A program made the position numbers and the translations under genes. Under the pieces are notes generated by a model. The model was not told where the DNA came from. It made no database searches and saw only the letters and a program-made list of their open reading frames with translations. DNA of 64,000 nt, taken from Struthidea cinerea (lineage: Eukaryota > Chordata > Aves > Passeriformes > Corcoracidae). Below are positions 15,301-30,300 of this stretch, in pieces. The stretch lies in contig VZTI01002748.1 in assembly GCA_013397865.1 (NCBI GenBank), positions 899,169 through 963,168 on the forward strand, read 5' to 3'. The stretch's first letter is position 1. Each line of letters begins with the position of its first letter.

Positions 15301-18300
15301 AAAAAAGTTATGCAGTCTAGTCAAACTCTTTAGGACTACCGACTTTTAATGCTAATTTATTGTTTAAAAATCAAGGACGGGGCCTTAGGTGGAATAGTTG
15401 AAAAGCAAAAGGCAATAGTACTGCATGAGCATCAGACACACCGGCTAAGTAGTGCATCTTAAAAGTTATACAAGCACAGTTCTGGAATAATGAACTATGG
15501 AAAGAAGTAACTTAGACAAGGCTACTGGATCAGATTTGATATATCAAATAAACTTGTGGGAGATAATACTACTTTGGTTTTGATTATTACAACTCCTACC
15601 TCATTTGCTGATTTTTAATGAACATGTATCTGTGACAAAACAAACTGAAAAATATTTGGCTGGCTACCACCCTGAAGGCAGTTATTTTGGGAAACAAAGC
15701 CTGCTTTGCTGTGATTTACAACTTGCCAGTTAGTCAGTGTTTCAGGTGAACAAATACTCAATTTAATTTGTCTGGAAGGCCACTGAGTTCACTTTGAATT
15801 AAAGCATGAGGAGAACTTTAAAACCCATTTTTTGAATTCTGCTAGATCTACCTTCAGCTCAGATGAAACCTACTGTTAATTGCAATTATACGAGAAGGTT
15901 TGCATTCAGGTTATGAAGCACACACAAGTACCTGCAAACTTATGCCAGTTTCTTCTTTACTTTTTTCATTTAAAGTAGTAATAGGTGTTCTTTGACTTTC
16001 CTCTTCAAATGTCAAACTCTTAGCTGCTTTAAAAGAAGATCTAAAAGAAATGTTTTAACCAGCAAAGTTAAATGAAATTTCATATAGAGAACTAAAGAAA
16101 TTCTGAGACAACACCCAAGAAATAAGGGGCACAAACATTAAATGAAAGACTGTCATATCCTCAGGTTATTCAGTATGGCTCTCCATCAGAATGAGGAAGT
16201 GATCAGTTGAGCTGGGAATATCAACATCAAGGGATTTTAACACCAAGGTGTTTTTTCGGAGAACCCCTCCCCCCCCCACCTTGTAATTTCTAATCTTTTA
16301 TTAAATCAAATTGCTTTGGTGAATGCCTGAACTGTTCTTTCCTCTGTGAAAGAATAAAAGCAATTAGTTAATGTATGTGCTTACAACCAAACTTTTGTTA
16401 TTTTTTCACTACCTTACAGTGGGCTGTCACAAAATCTAAACCAGTTCCATATTTTGATCTTGCTAGACCAGAAAACAAAGATAATTGTCCATTATAGAAG
16501 AAAGCTCCTACAATTAATTAGAGCCTCATTTGGCTCTATTCACACATAATTCTGGTCACCATTCTGGGGTTTCTTTCTCCCCTTGATTAACTTCTGGCTG
16601 TAATTTAACCAACAGCACTAAGAAAAGTTTCTGATTACAAGTCAACATGATGCTATTTTGAGGCTTGGATCACATTCAAGGACTGGAAATATTTTCCATG
16701 TCCATACACACACCTACAGAGTATTTTTAAAGCTTCCTTGACTTTTCATGTACCTAAAACCAAAAAGCTTCTGGGACTCACAAAACATGATCCATTTTAC
16801 CAGAAATGTCAAGAAAGAGCACTCCTCCTACCTTTCTTGCTGCTTGTCCCTATTTATCTTGTCTGCGTAGATTTCTGCGTAGAGCAAGGCTGTGAAGTGA
16901 GCAGCACAAGACTGTGCTGCCATAGCAACCTCCAGATAATTCAGATCTAGCCAGAAGCTGTCGTCAAAAACTGTACCTGAAACAGATCTGATTAAATAAA
17001 GACTTTAATACTGCTGTAACAGACCTTTTCTCTAACATTAAACAAAATAAATCCAATATTAACTATAAAGCTTTCCAAAGGCTAATTCTATCTTAGCCCC
17101 TGGAAAACCCATACCACAAGAAGTTTACCAGACAAAAGGGTTTTAGAAAACTCCTTCAGCATAGTTAGAACCCTTCAATGGTAGCCATATCACTTCCATA
17201 ACAAATGCAAGGTCACTACTATATCTTTTCTTTTAACCAACACGTTCTCTACCATGTTCTTTTTCTTTAACCTAGAGCACCAACAGATCCTTGAACAGTC
17301 ACAATTAAATAAAGGCAACATTTTGAAAAGCTTGAATTCACCTCTTTTGTCTTCTCAAGTAATCAACAACAGCAAGCATGGCTCGTCGAGATACTTTATC
17401 CAAACTTCTAAAATTATGGGTTTCTTGCTCTGGGATGTATATTTCAAAGGAAAGAATATAGTGAACTTTTGTCATAACACATCCATTTACAAAATAAAAA
17501 GGTCTATTTTGTAGTCAAGAAAATAACTAAAAACCTCTTTGAATTGCATTTCCAAAATTAAATTAATAGTTTGTCACAAAATGTATTTCTTCCCCTTACT
17601 TGATGCTAGTGACATCACAGTAGTTTATACCACAATTTTATTCAATTATCTTTGTATTATTAGTTTATGGATTCTATTTTTTCTTTCAGCATTCAGAGAC
17701 GAACTAACATCATTGTAAAAAGCTCCATAACAGACCTCTTCCATTAGGCTTCCGCCATATAAGTTATTCCAAAGTCACAGAAATACTCCTTATTAAATTA
17801 CTTTATTGCAGATTTTAGAGTGTGTATGGTTACACAAAACCCTTACTTTCCACACACAGGCACATACTTTCATAGAATCTATGTTTCCATGTGTTGCTTC
17901 TAGATTAAAAAAAATCAGATGGCTACAGGTTGCGTTCTGGTAATTGGGTAAAAAATTTCTTCATTCCTCTGGTCGTTTCTGAATTACCAATTAAAAGAAG
18001 CAAGAAATAGGGAGCACACAAGCAAAGGTTTGATTACTACTACATTACAGTAAGACGCAGACGTAGCAATTTCTCCAAAAGAAAGCAAAAGCCACATTAA
18101 AAAGTATCTGGGCATTTTGTGTGTTCCAACAAACAGAAATAAACCTGTTCATAAGCATTTAAATCTCCCATGTCTAACTGCTTGATTTTTCCAGTTTGGA
18201 TTCTGATGGATTGGAATGAAATTTACCGAGATTTTACAGGGAGAGATTTCTCCTGTTTTCACAGGGCAACAGTTTCTATTTGAAGAAACTGGTAGTTACC

Positions 18301-21300
18301 AGATGATTAAAATTTTTGCTTTGAATACTGATGTTGCACGACTCCAATTATGGAATTAACATATCTTTGCTCTGTTGGCTACTGCACCTCCAGTTTATCT
18401 GTAAACAATCACTCATACAATGAGCTGTGTGCTACTTCATGTTTGTTTGAGGTTTTTTTCTGTTACCAGGACAGCTTTTCATCTGGAGAACTCCATTCAA
18501 AGCTTCTATATGTCTTTCCTTTTTTTTTTTTTTCTTTTTTTTCCCCCCTTTCATTTATTGCCTCAGTAAGACTCCTTACACAGAATTCTTTTTAGGAAGA
18601 ATTTAGACCCTTTAGATTGGAATGGGTTGCCCAGGGAGGTTGCGGGTAGACACCATCCCTGGAGGTGCTTAAGCATAGACTGGATGTAGTACTCAGTGCC
18701 ATGGTCTGGTTGACTTGGTGGTGTTTGGCCACAGGTCGGACTCAATGACCTCAGAGGTCTTTTCCAAACTAAGTGATTGTGATTCTGTGAAACACAATGT
18801 TTGAAGGGGCCTCCATCATTTGCTCACTCATATCACTGAACTAACAGCAAGTTTATAAAACTTGGGAAAATCCCTTCATATTTTTCTTAGAACATTTTGG
18901 GTCACTCTGCACATCTCAGCACAAATTTTAGAGTTGTAGAAACAGCTTGTTACCTGAACTCAAAAATGTGGAAGAATACTGTTCTAGTCTTTCAGTCTGG
19001 GCTAGTGAGCACCCACAAAGTACTTAAAAATACACCTAGCATCATTAGGGTTATTTACACCACTCTTATTAAAAAGCGCAATACTAAGGGTTCCTCTTCC
19101 TCTCTGACAACCTGAAGCTTGCATGACTTGCCTGCAAAGAGACTCTACAGACTCATTCCTTTGGTGACTTGCCACTGAAGAAGGGAGTTGGAAGATATAG
19201 CACAGTAGCTACTGCACAAAAAAAACCCCAAACCAAACCTAAAAACCACCCTAGCCTGAAGTTACTGTATTTATTTCAGCTCCTGAAAAAAAGTGCATAT
19301 GCCATTCCCATTGTCTAAAAATAAAGATCTTAGTTTTACACAGATTTCTGCTACCTTCAACCATAATCTAACTGGAAAGGACATGAACAATTTGATTAAA
19401 CGGTGCTTTTTGTTAAAATGAACTTACTGCCTTTCTCATACTCTGCTGCAGTTCTTTTGGTTACAACTTCCTTTTATTTTGCTGGAATGGAACAAGTCTT
19501 TTGTTCCATTGTATAGGACTGTATAGGAAGACCACTATCCATATTAGGCAGTAGTTAAAGGAAGGGTTAGTCTTCTCCAAGGGGAAAACTCAGGTGAAAA
19601 CTGCTTTTTATTGCTCTTGTTTAAGAGAGGAATTTAACTGCCAATCAGTCATTTTAAAAGGCAGTCCATGACTCAGTCTTGCAGCACAAGACACTGGATA
19701 ACATCTAAATACAGCAAGTACTAAACATTATCCAGCTGTGAGTAAGAAAATAAGTTACATAGAAGAATATTCTCAGAGGCTGCCAATGAATAGCTTCAAA
19801 ATTACTGGTATCTCCACTGAAAAAAATCAATTGGGCAGAAGCTTCTAAATTCTGCCTGCCTACAAGCGCACATCATACATTTGATATTAGAAGATAGTTT
19901 TTTCACAACCAGAATCCCTTTTTTAGCTGAAACAAAAATATTATGGCATTACCTGTATCAGAATTTGGAGTAGATCTACTAGATGAGGCAAATTTGCAAC
20001 AGGCTGTAAAAAACTTCTGGATATGAAGTGACAAAAGATTTCTCCAAGATTCATCTGAGTCATGAAGAAGGATATCATGAATCAGGTATGGAAGCAAAGT
20101 TTGACACAAATCTGTTTTCACCTAGAAAACAATAATGCACAGGAGCTGCTAAGAAAGAAATGCTTTTTGGTTGTCTTTCTCAGGTTACAACCAAACTCAC
20201 AATTACTCAAACTTGAGACAGAACACGCAAACCACTCAACAGGGCTATGCTGGCATTCAGTTAAAGAGGCCATATAAAGTTCACCTATGTTTGCAATTAT
20301 CTTTTGAATTCTGTATTTTGAGGGCATATTTTATGAGTACCGGCAATATATGGACTACAAAGGTCCTGAATTATTTAATAGCAGAAACTACTACTTGCTA
20401 TCAAGATGAATAATTGTATTTTTTGTGCATCACAGCACACATACATGTACAAACGTATGGTTTAGCTCACCTCACACAGTGGCTTCATTAACTGGAGAAC
20501 TTCATTTTTCACACCTCCACTGTCCAATATTGAACTAGTTAGGTGCTTAATCCAGGTCTCGTGACTTTCTCCCAGAGGAATCCACAGGTTCGTGTCATCC
20601 AATCTTTCTAAAAGAGCCTCTGTTTCATCGGCAGGTACTACAAGAAACTACAAGGAAAATATACATATTGCAAATATAAAAAAATTCTATGGACTTTAAA
20701 AATGCCATACTGCAGTGCACACATTCAAATATATTAACTGGTCCTTCAATTGATTAACAATATCAATTTTGTTCACGCAAATGTAAAGTCTTCCAAGGAA
20801 ATCTGAAAGTATTAAAAATAAAATTTTACTGGTAACATCAACAAGGTCACATTAAGCATCACATTTAATTTACAAATAAAAAGATTGAAAATTAGGAAAT
20901 ATCTGATTTATGGTTAATTATGCACTTTTTTCTAACTTACTTTCCACCATTTTTTGCACCAAATAACACTGGAATCCTGAGAAAGAATGTATTACATTAT
21001 TAATCAGATAATGAAAAATGGTCTGTCTAAATGAAAGCATGCAGCTTTCTAATGTCAAATTAGTAATTTCCTACATGAAGGGAAAGCTGCAACTGCTAAA
21101 ATAAAAAGGTGAAACAGATATACAAAAGCAATCAGATTTGCAATTATATCGACGCCAAATTTGGCATTTATCAAAGCCTATCTCACATACATTTTCAAAT
21201 TCGCTTTTTTAAAAAGATATATATTTATTTTTTCTCTACTCCATATGCCACGCATATAAGGTGTATCTGAAATACCTTTTTCCTAGATGTTCTGAAAGGC

Positions 21301-24300
21301 TGTAGATAGATTAACATGGGATCAGCTTTACTTTTATAAACTTCCCAAAATTCATTGCCAGACTTGGTGGCTAATATGTTTTTCAAACAGGAAACAGCAG
21401 CAGCTCTAACATCAATACTGCAAAAATAACATACACACAGCATTGTTATTATTAACTTCATTCAGGTATTTGATTTTCAAAATCACCTTTATAAATATAC
21501 AAGATAAATAATTCCATTATCTATGTGCGCATCAAATCCGAAATTTTTTGAGAAGGAGTATGCCATTGCATATTTTATTACAAAGCAAAGCCTGAGTATT
21601 TACTCCACAGCACTGCTACCCTCTCCAGCACAGAGCAGACTCTCTGGCTTGCATTCTACTACAGAATTTCTAGGAGACATCTAAGGCTGACTGGGTAAAT
21701 GATCTGAGCCTTGGAGAAGCACATGGTTGGACACTAACAGGTATTAAGAACACTTCATGAGAGCTACTCTGAGGTGATCTGAACAATGTAAAACTTAATG
21801 ACCACTATTCTGCTTTGAGCTAACTAAATAAGTAAGTATACTCACCAATTATCTGTTAAAGCAGTGTTTATTTGGATTAACATTATGAAGACCCACTGAA
21901 GTTTTCTATCTTCAAGTAAATCTGCTGCTCTAGAATCCAGTGCATTTTCAGCACGCTGAAGAGCTGTGGTGGAGAAATCCATGGGACCTATTTCTCCCAA
22001 GCAACTTCCAACAGCCTCTGCAAATGCATGTAATTTTATAGTCTTTCTGTAGTCTTAAGCACACTAAAACAAGGTCTCACCCTACTTTTAGAACTGAGAC
22101 TGCTATGGGTAAAAAGCAGCAAACATTAATAAATAATCACTTAAGGAGCTTTATGATTAAAATTACACATAAAGAAATTTTGCAGCTGAAGACTCATAAA
22201 TATAACTTATGCTTTTTAACTCAATTTTCTAGAAGTGCCTATGGCTCTGGATTTTCCAGTTTATATCAGATATGTATTTTATGTTTACTTCTGTCAGAAA
22301 CTGGCAAATGGAAAAGGTCAGAATCACTCATTTTCAATCCCTAAAGGGTATGGTAAGTACAAACAGTAGCCTGTGTAAGCCCAAACAGTAAACTGTAAAC
22401 TCAGTTAGAATTAATCTACATTTTACATAAAAATGTGTATCAATGTGTCCCTCTTTTGCTTTCCAGACAAAATATTTTATTAAAACACACAACCACTGAA
22501 AAAAGATAAAATAAAACAAAACAAAACTGACCCTGAAAGTAATTTTTAACAAGGGATGTTAAATGTTCATTAGAAAGAAAACTAAATCTATTTTCCTGCT
22601 CTTTCCCTCATACTCTGCAGGTGTATTGAAGTGGGAAGCACAGTGGGAAGTAACACTGAGAACAACCACAGTTTCAGTCTGGTGTTTGCAACAACAGCTC
22701 TAATTTGCCTGTGGGACTAATTAACTTACCCAGCACTGCTTTTTCTCCTGTATGGTTAACTGCCATCTTGGACAGCTGCAGTAAACTCACCACCAATTTC
22801 ACTACTACAGAATCTTCTGGATTTTCTACCATTCAGAAAGAAAAATAGATGCCAAACGTCAGTATATTTGTAATGTGAAGTTATTAGAAGAAAACACTGC
22901 TTCAGTGTCTTTTACCTACAAATGTCAATATGCATTACTAATGTTGAAGCAAACTGGTATTAAGCAGTTCATCAACTAAATTACTGATTTTTCTTATCCA
23001 CTATGGCTTGGAAAAATGTCTGTGCATTTGAACAAGCCAAAGAATCCCCCAAACTAGAATGCATATATACTATTATTTTCAGCATTTTGATGCAAAAATG
23101 ATAATTAAATACACGAAATATTACTATAAGCTGGTGTAAAAATGCTATTTGAAACAGTGAAGTCATATTATGCAGCTCCATTGATAGCCCTTAAGCTAAT
23201 GTCATCATTCTGTTCTAAATCTGAATCCAAGGAATACCTCAAAATTAGGCTTCCTGCCAGAAATTTCCAAGAATTTGATTAACTTTCAGTAGCCAAATTA
23301 ACTTTGCCAAATTATAAACTCTCAAGATGGGTATTTCCTTATATATTTGCTCCCTGCCTGAGGCCTTTTTTAAAAATAAGCATTCCAAACAAAATGGTCT
23401 AGGAAAAAATATGATAATTTGTCAGTGTAAGGAAGAAAAAAAAACCAGCAAGAAAGCAGTCCTTTTCAAAAAAGTGCTAATCAGAGTGGAAACCTGGAAT
23501 TGGACTTTATGCTTGTTGACATCTTTATAAAAATGAATACATACAATAATATATTTTTAAGTGCTTAATAGAATTTTATTATAAGGCAAAAGCAAGGCAA
23601 CAGGCCCATCAAGCCTGCCAGCCCGTCTCCAGCAAAGCAAGAGAAAGTACTTCTTCTAAGGTCTTGCCTGAGCACATCTTCATACCTAATAATCACTACA
23701 AAATATGTCCAACTCATTTTAAGGTCAGTTATGTTGTTAATCTCCACAGTAAGTTGCATGGTGAATGTATTTTGAAGAAATTACACAGTTTCTCTTGTCT
23801 AACTGCTCCTAGATAGTTTAATCTGGGACTTAATTCTGGGCTTTAATTCTTTCACTGTGATAGAAGTAGTAAGTACTCCCTACTTATGCTTCATCATTCA
23901 TACCAGTTTCATACTCCCTACTTATGCTTCACCAGTTCATACACCTCTCTCTACTCCTATTCAATCTCTTTCCCAGTGTCATCAGGCTCTCCTCTGATGG
24001 AAGTTGTTCCACACAAGCTTGTTGCCCTTTCACTAACTGTTCAAACAGAGTTTGGAAACTAAAATTGTAAATGATACACAGGACGTAGGGGCCAAAATGC
24101 ACTAGCACCATGGCCTTACAACATTACAATTCTTACCCAAATTTTACTTTGCACTTATTTACAGTTAATTACATCATCTCTTTTTATCGTCCTGTCATGC
24201 ACACAAGCTGATGGAAACTTGATGTAGAGGAGAAAAGTGAAATGGTCTGGCACAATTATCTGAAAACCAAAATAGGAAGGAACTGAGTCTGGACTGAGGA

Positions 24301-27300
24301 CTGCAACACAATCCTGCCACGTATCAAAATTCAGCTAAACTAAATCCTACCATTTATTCTGAGAGTTTTACTTTCTTACATGCCTTTAATAAATTGAAGC
24401 TTCATTACATTTAAAAGAGTAGGGAGATTCATAGACAAGAAAACTCATTAAGCAATAATAAATCAATATACTTCTACATGATCCCCGTCACTCACAATCA
24501 TACATGCCCCATGCCAAAAGCTTGAAGGGTATTTTATCCTCTCTGCCATGTAACACCTCATCTAGTATTTATAATGCACTTTGCTAAAGATACTTCTGAT
24601 GTTGCATGAATCATAAATGTCATTCTATTCTGCATGTGAAATTATAATACGATTACATTGTTAAACATACAAAAACCAAGACAAAAAATAAAACATTCAA
24701 TGTCAAATTAGAATAGGTTACATCACTAAACACCTAAAACCAGGTAGAAAAGAAATAAAACACATAATTAGATATCAGTACCCTGGAAAATTTTCAGGAG
24801 ATCCTTCATCTGATCTTTATATTGTTCCAACTTTTTGCGTAAATCATACAGTCCTTCAAGCCGTGTTAAGGGCAGTGAATCACAAACCCCAACTGAGAGA
24901 AAGTGATTAATTTCCTGCAAAACAACACTGCATTAAGCACATACAGCATACAAACAAAGGCTTCAGGTAAAGAAGTGGCTCTCAGCAGTTCACAATGTGG
25001 ATGCAAAGTAAAAATGGAGACCTACAAGTATCTCCGTGGCTGAAACTAGCAATAAAAAGACTCCACATGTCTCATTTAAACTTAAACTATAGTTAGAAAA
25101 TTCTTCTTCTGTGGAAAGTTTGCATTTCAAAAAAAACATTATGTCATGAGATGCATTTTAAAATGTAATTACCTCCAAAAGAGAATATGGTCCTTTACTG
25201 TATTTTATTTTCTGTTGAGTTGCTCGCAAATCTTTAAAAGCTGGATGTTCAGGAAAAGGATCTAAGCTTTTGATTGCTTGGTACAGACTTTCATTATCCT
25301 TATTATCTATCACCAGATACTTCAACAAGCCTAGGACCTGAACATCAAAAGTAAATGAAAACCAAGAAAGACAAAGGAACATTTTTGAGCCATATTTCTT
25401 ATTCAGGTTATAAAGTTTATATTTCTCTAAGTTCCATTAAACTGGTAGGATGGTTTATTTACACTGTTAAAAGCTTTAAGATGTTTAGAGGCTTGGGGAA
25501 ATCACAGATATATTCTAAAATGGTGGGGCATTTTTGCTCTTCCTCCTCCCAAACAGAAAGTAGTTACTGTTTTTACTTTTGTGATAGTAAAGCTTTTACT
25601 ATCACAGCCTGCAGTTTTATTCTGTCTTTTGATAAAGCTGATTTCAAATGCTGAGATTCAATACAATCTCTATGATATTCACAATGATTTAACAACACAC
25701 TGCACCCCAGCAGTTCCAGTATTATTAGGGCTTTACTATTCTCACCAAAGTGCTGGTAATTTGAAATTTAGACAAATGCCTATATGTCATAACTTACTAC
25801 CCAAATCACTGAACTCTGGCAAAAGTTGTATAACAACATATCGACAACTCGAATAAATGTTTGTCAAAGATGTGCCGTACTTTCTTTGGAAAAACATTGC
25901 TTTTATGCTTTACTTAAAAATCGATGCAACTGGATATTCAATCCAAGCACCTCTGAGGAGTTTTAAATCTAAATTATGAGGGTTTTATTTGAAGACTTGT
26001 ATTTACCTGAAAATTATCAACTAATCTCCATCCAATGCTAGAAGAAAAAATAGAAAAGAAGAAACTGAAAAGTGATCCCTAGAAGGTGGGCATCCCTGCA
26101 GGAGTATGATATGAGAAGGTTTCATATTTGACATCAGTTCCAATTCAGAGAAATTTCTGTCCTCCCCACTTTTTTCCTGCCCAGGGATACTCTGACACGT
26201 TGCCTTTGCAGACGTGCATGTGCAACTGTTTACACAGACATATTGTAAATCTGATCACAATCACGAAGCTGTGAAACAAGATTGCCAGGTTATTCCCAGC
26301 TGGATCACCAGAGCCCTCCAGCTGAACTGGAAGTACAAGGAGGAGGACAGCATAAGCCTACAGTGCAACCATGCAGATGTGTATGGTACCATGGAATCAG
26401 ATTAAGCCAGAGGGCAACATGAGGACTGAAGCGCAAACAGGCACACTCTTCTCACCTACAGCTACTAATTTTAAGTCTCTGAATCTTCTTATATTTTCAG
26501 ACCCAGCAGAATGCACATAAAAAGCAACGCCAGAGGGAAAACAATGCTTGTCACACAACAGAAACTGCTTTGTTTCCCTTTTTAAGGCCTATGTTATGTG
26601 CTACATAAAAAGAAATGCAGAACATTTCTTTTTAATGATCATTTGTTAAATAAAGAGCTGTACTACTGAAATCTATTCTCTGCACACACTTCCTCTTTGT
26701 CCTTTAGAAACCTTCTAGGACCAAAGCTCTTCATCATATTTCCCATTAAATCATCCACAGAGTTTTTTAAGGAATTGCTTAGCTACTTGATGTGCTATTT
26801 GGCAAAACAGTAGTACCAAAAGTGAAGCTGCATTTAAAAAAATTAAAGGCATAGTATTACATCCCAAATAAGAGTTTTCACATAAATCTCCAAAGCATAG
26901 GAAAAAGGAATTCAAATTGAACATGAGTACAGATAGAGCCTTAAGAACAGTGAACATGAACTGCAAAGCTAACAGGTAAGGAATAAACAACAACACAAAA
27001 GTACCTGTTCCTGAATCTGAGATTGGTCCATGGCAAGAGGTATTAGGGTTCCTACAATAACATGAAGGTGGGTCTCCAGAGCATCGCTGCAACATGTAAC
27101 TGCTGTGTGGCAAACATGATGCAGAAGATCACAGCAGAGTGAAAAGCTGCGCATGGATATGTCTCTGATTATGATGGGTCTGTCGCGGGAAACAAAGTGA
27201 AATTGAAGAAATACAAATTGTCACTGTCTCAAGTACCAACATTTTATACATCAGGTAATAATAAGGGAAAAGAAAACCAGGAAGAATTTATTCTAAACTT

Positions 27301-30300
27301 TAAAATTTATCAACTCAATCAATCAGCTCTAAATACTTAGCTCAGGAGACACAGAAAAACTGAAGTACACTGAATTTAACTGATCACTTTAGAAAATGGA
27401 ATAAAATCTTGTAAAAAAACATATACAAAAGAAAAAAAAAATCCCTAAAAGGGTTTTAGATTATTATTTGTCAGGACAATCTTGACAGAAGCAGAACAAA
27501 GTGGAAAACATGCTCTCTGAATCCTCCTCTATCTAAAATGACCATAAGTTTTAAAAAAAGTTAAGTTATAAAGGACACCTGGAGATTATCTAGTCCAGCT
27601 TTCTACCTGAAGCAGGGTCAGCTTCAAATTCAGATCAGGTTCTCAGGGTTTTGCTGAGCTGAATTCTGACATATTCCTTGGATGGAGAACCAATAGCTTC
27701 CCTGAGAAACCTTCTCCAATGTTTGACTATTCTCACTGTGAAAATCCTTTCCCTTACGTCCAACCACAATCTCCCATATTGCAGCTTGCTGGGTGCCACC
27801 CCTTGTCCTTTCATTACACTTTTATGAAAAATCCGGCTCTACCTTCCCTACAAGGTATCTTCCCCTCCAGAAATTGGAGAAAAGAAATTAGATCAACTCA
27901 GTTTTTCCCCCTCTGTGGTCTTCCACTCAACCTATGGGAATGGCTGCTTCCTTCAACTTGCTGGCCACGCTCCTGCCAGCACAACTGCGTACCCGGTCAG
28001 CCTGCGGTGATAAAAGGTGAGCTGCTGACTCATCCAGCTCCTCTTCGTAGACAGACCCCAAGCCTGGACTCATGATGGGATATCCTGGTGACACCATGGT
28101 GGGATATCACCTGGGATATTCCACCCCAGGTGAGAGATTTAGGGGTTGCTTTTGTTCAGCCCCACAAGGACCTGTTGTCCCACCCCTGTAGCTAGGTGAG
28201 GTCCCTCTGAAAGGCAGCGTTGCTCTCCAGTGCCTCAACAGCCCCCGCCCCAGTTCAGTGTTCAACAGAACAGTAAGTCCCATAATAATGCATTTACCAT
28301 AAAATCCACACATCTCTTCAATATCTCAGGGTATGAAATGCTTCAAACCAGCCAAGCAATCAATTTATACATAAACTCAAGAGACATTTAGGCAAATAAC
28401 TGTCTGTGAAACCCAGAGTTAAAGCTCAAGGAAGAAAATACGTGTAGTCTTCTTTGTAAAAGGTAAGAATCCTACTTAAATTTTAACCTGATGAAGGACC
28501 AGTTTCCTCAGTCTGAAGGCAAGCTAAGATAATACATAGCAGTTCTCACTTTGCTAAGCACTTACTGGTGAGAATGTAGATGTCAACACTCTAATTAACT
28601 CAATAAGCACATTTTATTTGATATGTGCTTACTTTGCCCTTAACTCCACATTTTAAATTTTTCTCCCATATGCTTTAAATTCCTAAACACCCTGTCATCA
28701 AAATCTCCCAATACTGCTTATTTCTACAATTTGAGAGCCTATTACAGATACAAAACCTGCAGAATAGCAAACATCTAAATACAAGGCTAGCACAAATTAT
28801 TCCATATTTTAGTAAGAGTTGTGTTTAAATTCTGAAATTATAAAATAATAGCAATTAAATTTTTAATTTTAGCAAATTCTAATTAATTTTAGAGATTAAT
28901 TAACATCTGCTAGCAATATCAAAATGTAAGGTTACAGGAGCAAGGGAGCACAGACAGGAAGATCTAGAGATGATTACTTTGTTTACCTGCTATTGATGTG
29001 GTGAATCAGAGTGTAAATTACATCTCGGAGGACAAAAGCCCAGGCTCCTCCTAAACTGTCTTTGATCTCTTTAAGTAACAGACCAACAAACAAGTGGTAA
29101 ATTACAAGGATTCTGTGTTTCTTATACGTGTTTTTTGTATCTGATGCATGCTTACAAAGAGCTAGAAGGATTTTCTGGAACGAATCCTAAAAATGAATAA
29201 AGTATGAGTAAAAAAATTATTCATAATGTCAATACAGATATCAAGAAAAAACTTTAAAAACCTAAAACCTAACATGAGCAAAAAAGCTTCATTATTTTTA
29301 TTGCTTTAAACAAACAAAAGACCTACAGAGAAACCAATTCACCAAACAGGACAATAAGCCACATACCTCCTCATTTTCTTTTTTTATTCCCCCGACATGA
29401 GAAATGTTATGCACATTTTTCAGAAAGCTAAACAGTTATGGCAATTTTTACCAAGAGGAAAAACATCAAATAAAAACCATTAAAACATCGGGTAAGGATT
29501 CAACCTATATTTTTTCAAACATAACATTCATGTGTGCAAAATGCACTATTTCACAGAACACAGCACTATAGATTGCAACTGTTAAAACTGTAAACTTAAA
29601 AATAAAGTCATTTTAAAACACTAGGCAGGTTGTGTAACATTTTAAAAAACTTATTCCACTGTCGGGCAATACTAACTTTTACACTCAAAAGACTTAGCTC
29701 ATACATGGTTCAGTAAAGTTTTTTTCTTATTTTTAGATTATTTATAGGCAGGCAAAGTAAGTTGTTGACAACATACGCAATGACACGGCATAACTTTAAA
29801 CAGATACATTTCTAAGGAACAGTGTTAGAATACAGTAATATGTTTATGATTTATTGCAAGGTTGTATAATTTCCTATCTCTTCATATTTGCTTTCATGAA
29901 AATCAAGTGTCAAAAAATAACACTGAGTAAAAAATTTAACACTGTCAGTAAAAGTAAGCAAATTTTATATTTTAATTGTAGGCTGTACATAGTTAAAATT
30001 GACCGAATGTAATTATTTTAGAACATTCTTCAGACATGTGACAAATATGCCCCATTCTAAACCGTGTCTGGTACACAGAGATTTCCCCAACCTTTAAAAT
30101 ACTCCTTTCTACTTCATATGTATTATATAATGCATATAACTATATAACTTACACAATTATGTAAGACATATTCTATAACATATATAATACAATAATTAAT
30201 AAAGTAATATAATTATACAATGCACATAACTCTGTCCCTGAATTTAGGACATCTTCCATTTTAGAAGGCAAACAAGTGAACAGAAAAGGGTCTAAGGTTG

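Larger units (their letters stand above)
17430..19952 (-). other. ATM: ATM intron 37
   Basis: 2.5 kb, the largest ATM intron in the window. Holds the polypyrimidine tract and one CR1 copy; otherwise AT-rich with no exon-like signal. Confidence 0.85.

Noticed and set aside
16960..16978. Alternative ATM exon 39 acceptor TTTCAG|GTACAG
   Set aside because: It would shift the frame and reach a stop (TGA) within a few codons; the upstream AATCAG restores the human length and reading frame.
26214..26405. 63-codon plus-strand frame in ATM intron 30
   Set aside because: Short, no recognisable family, antisense within an intron, no promoter or splice context.
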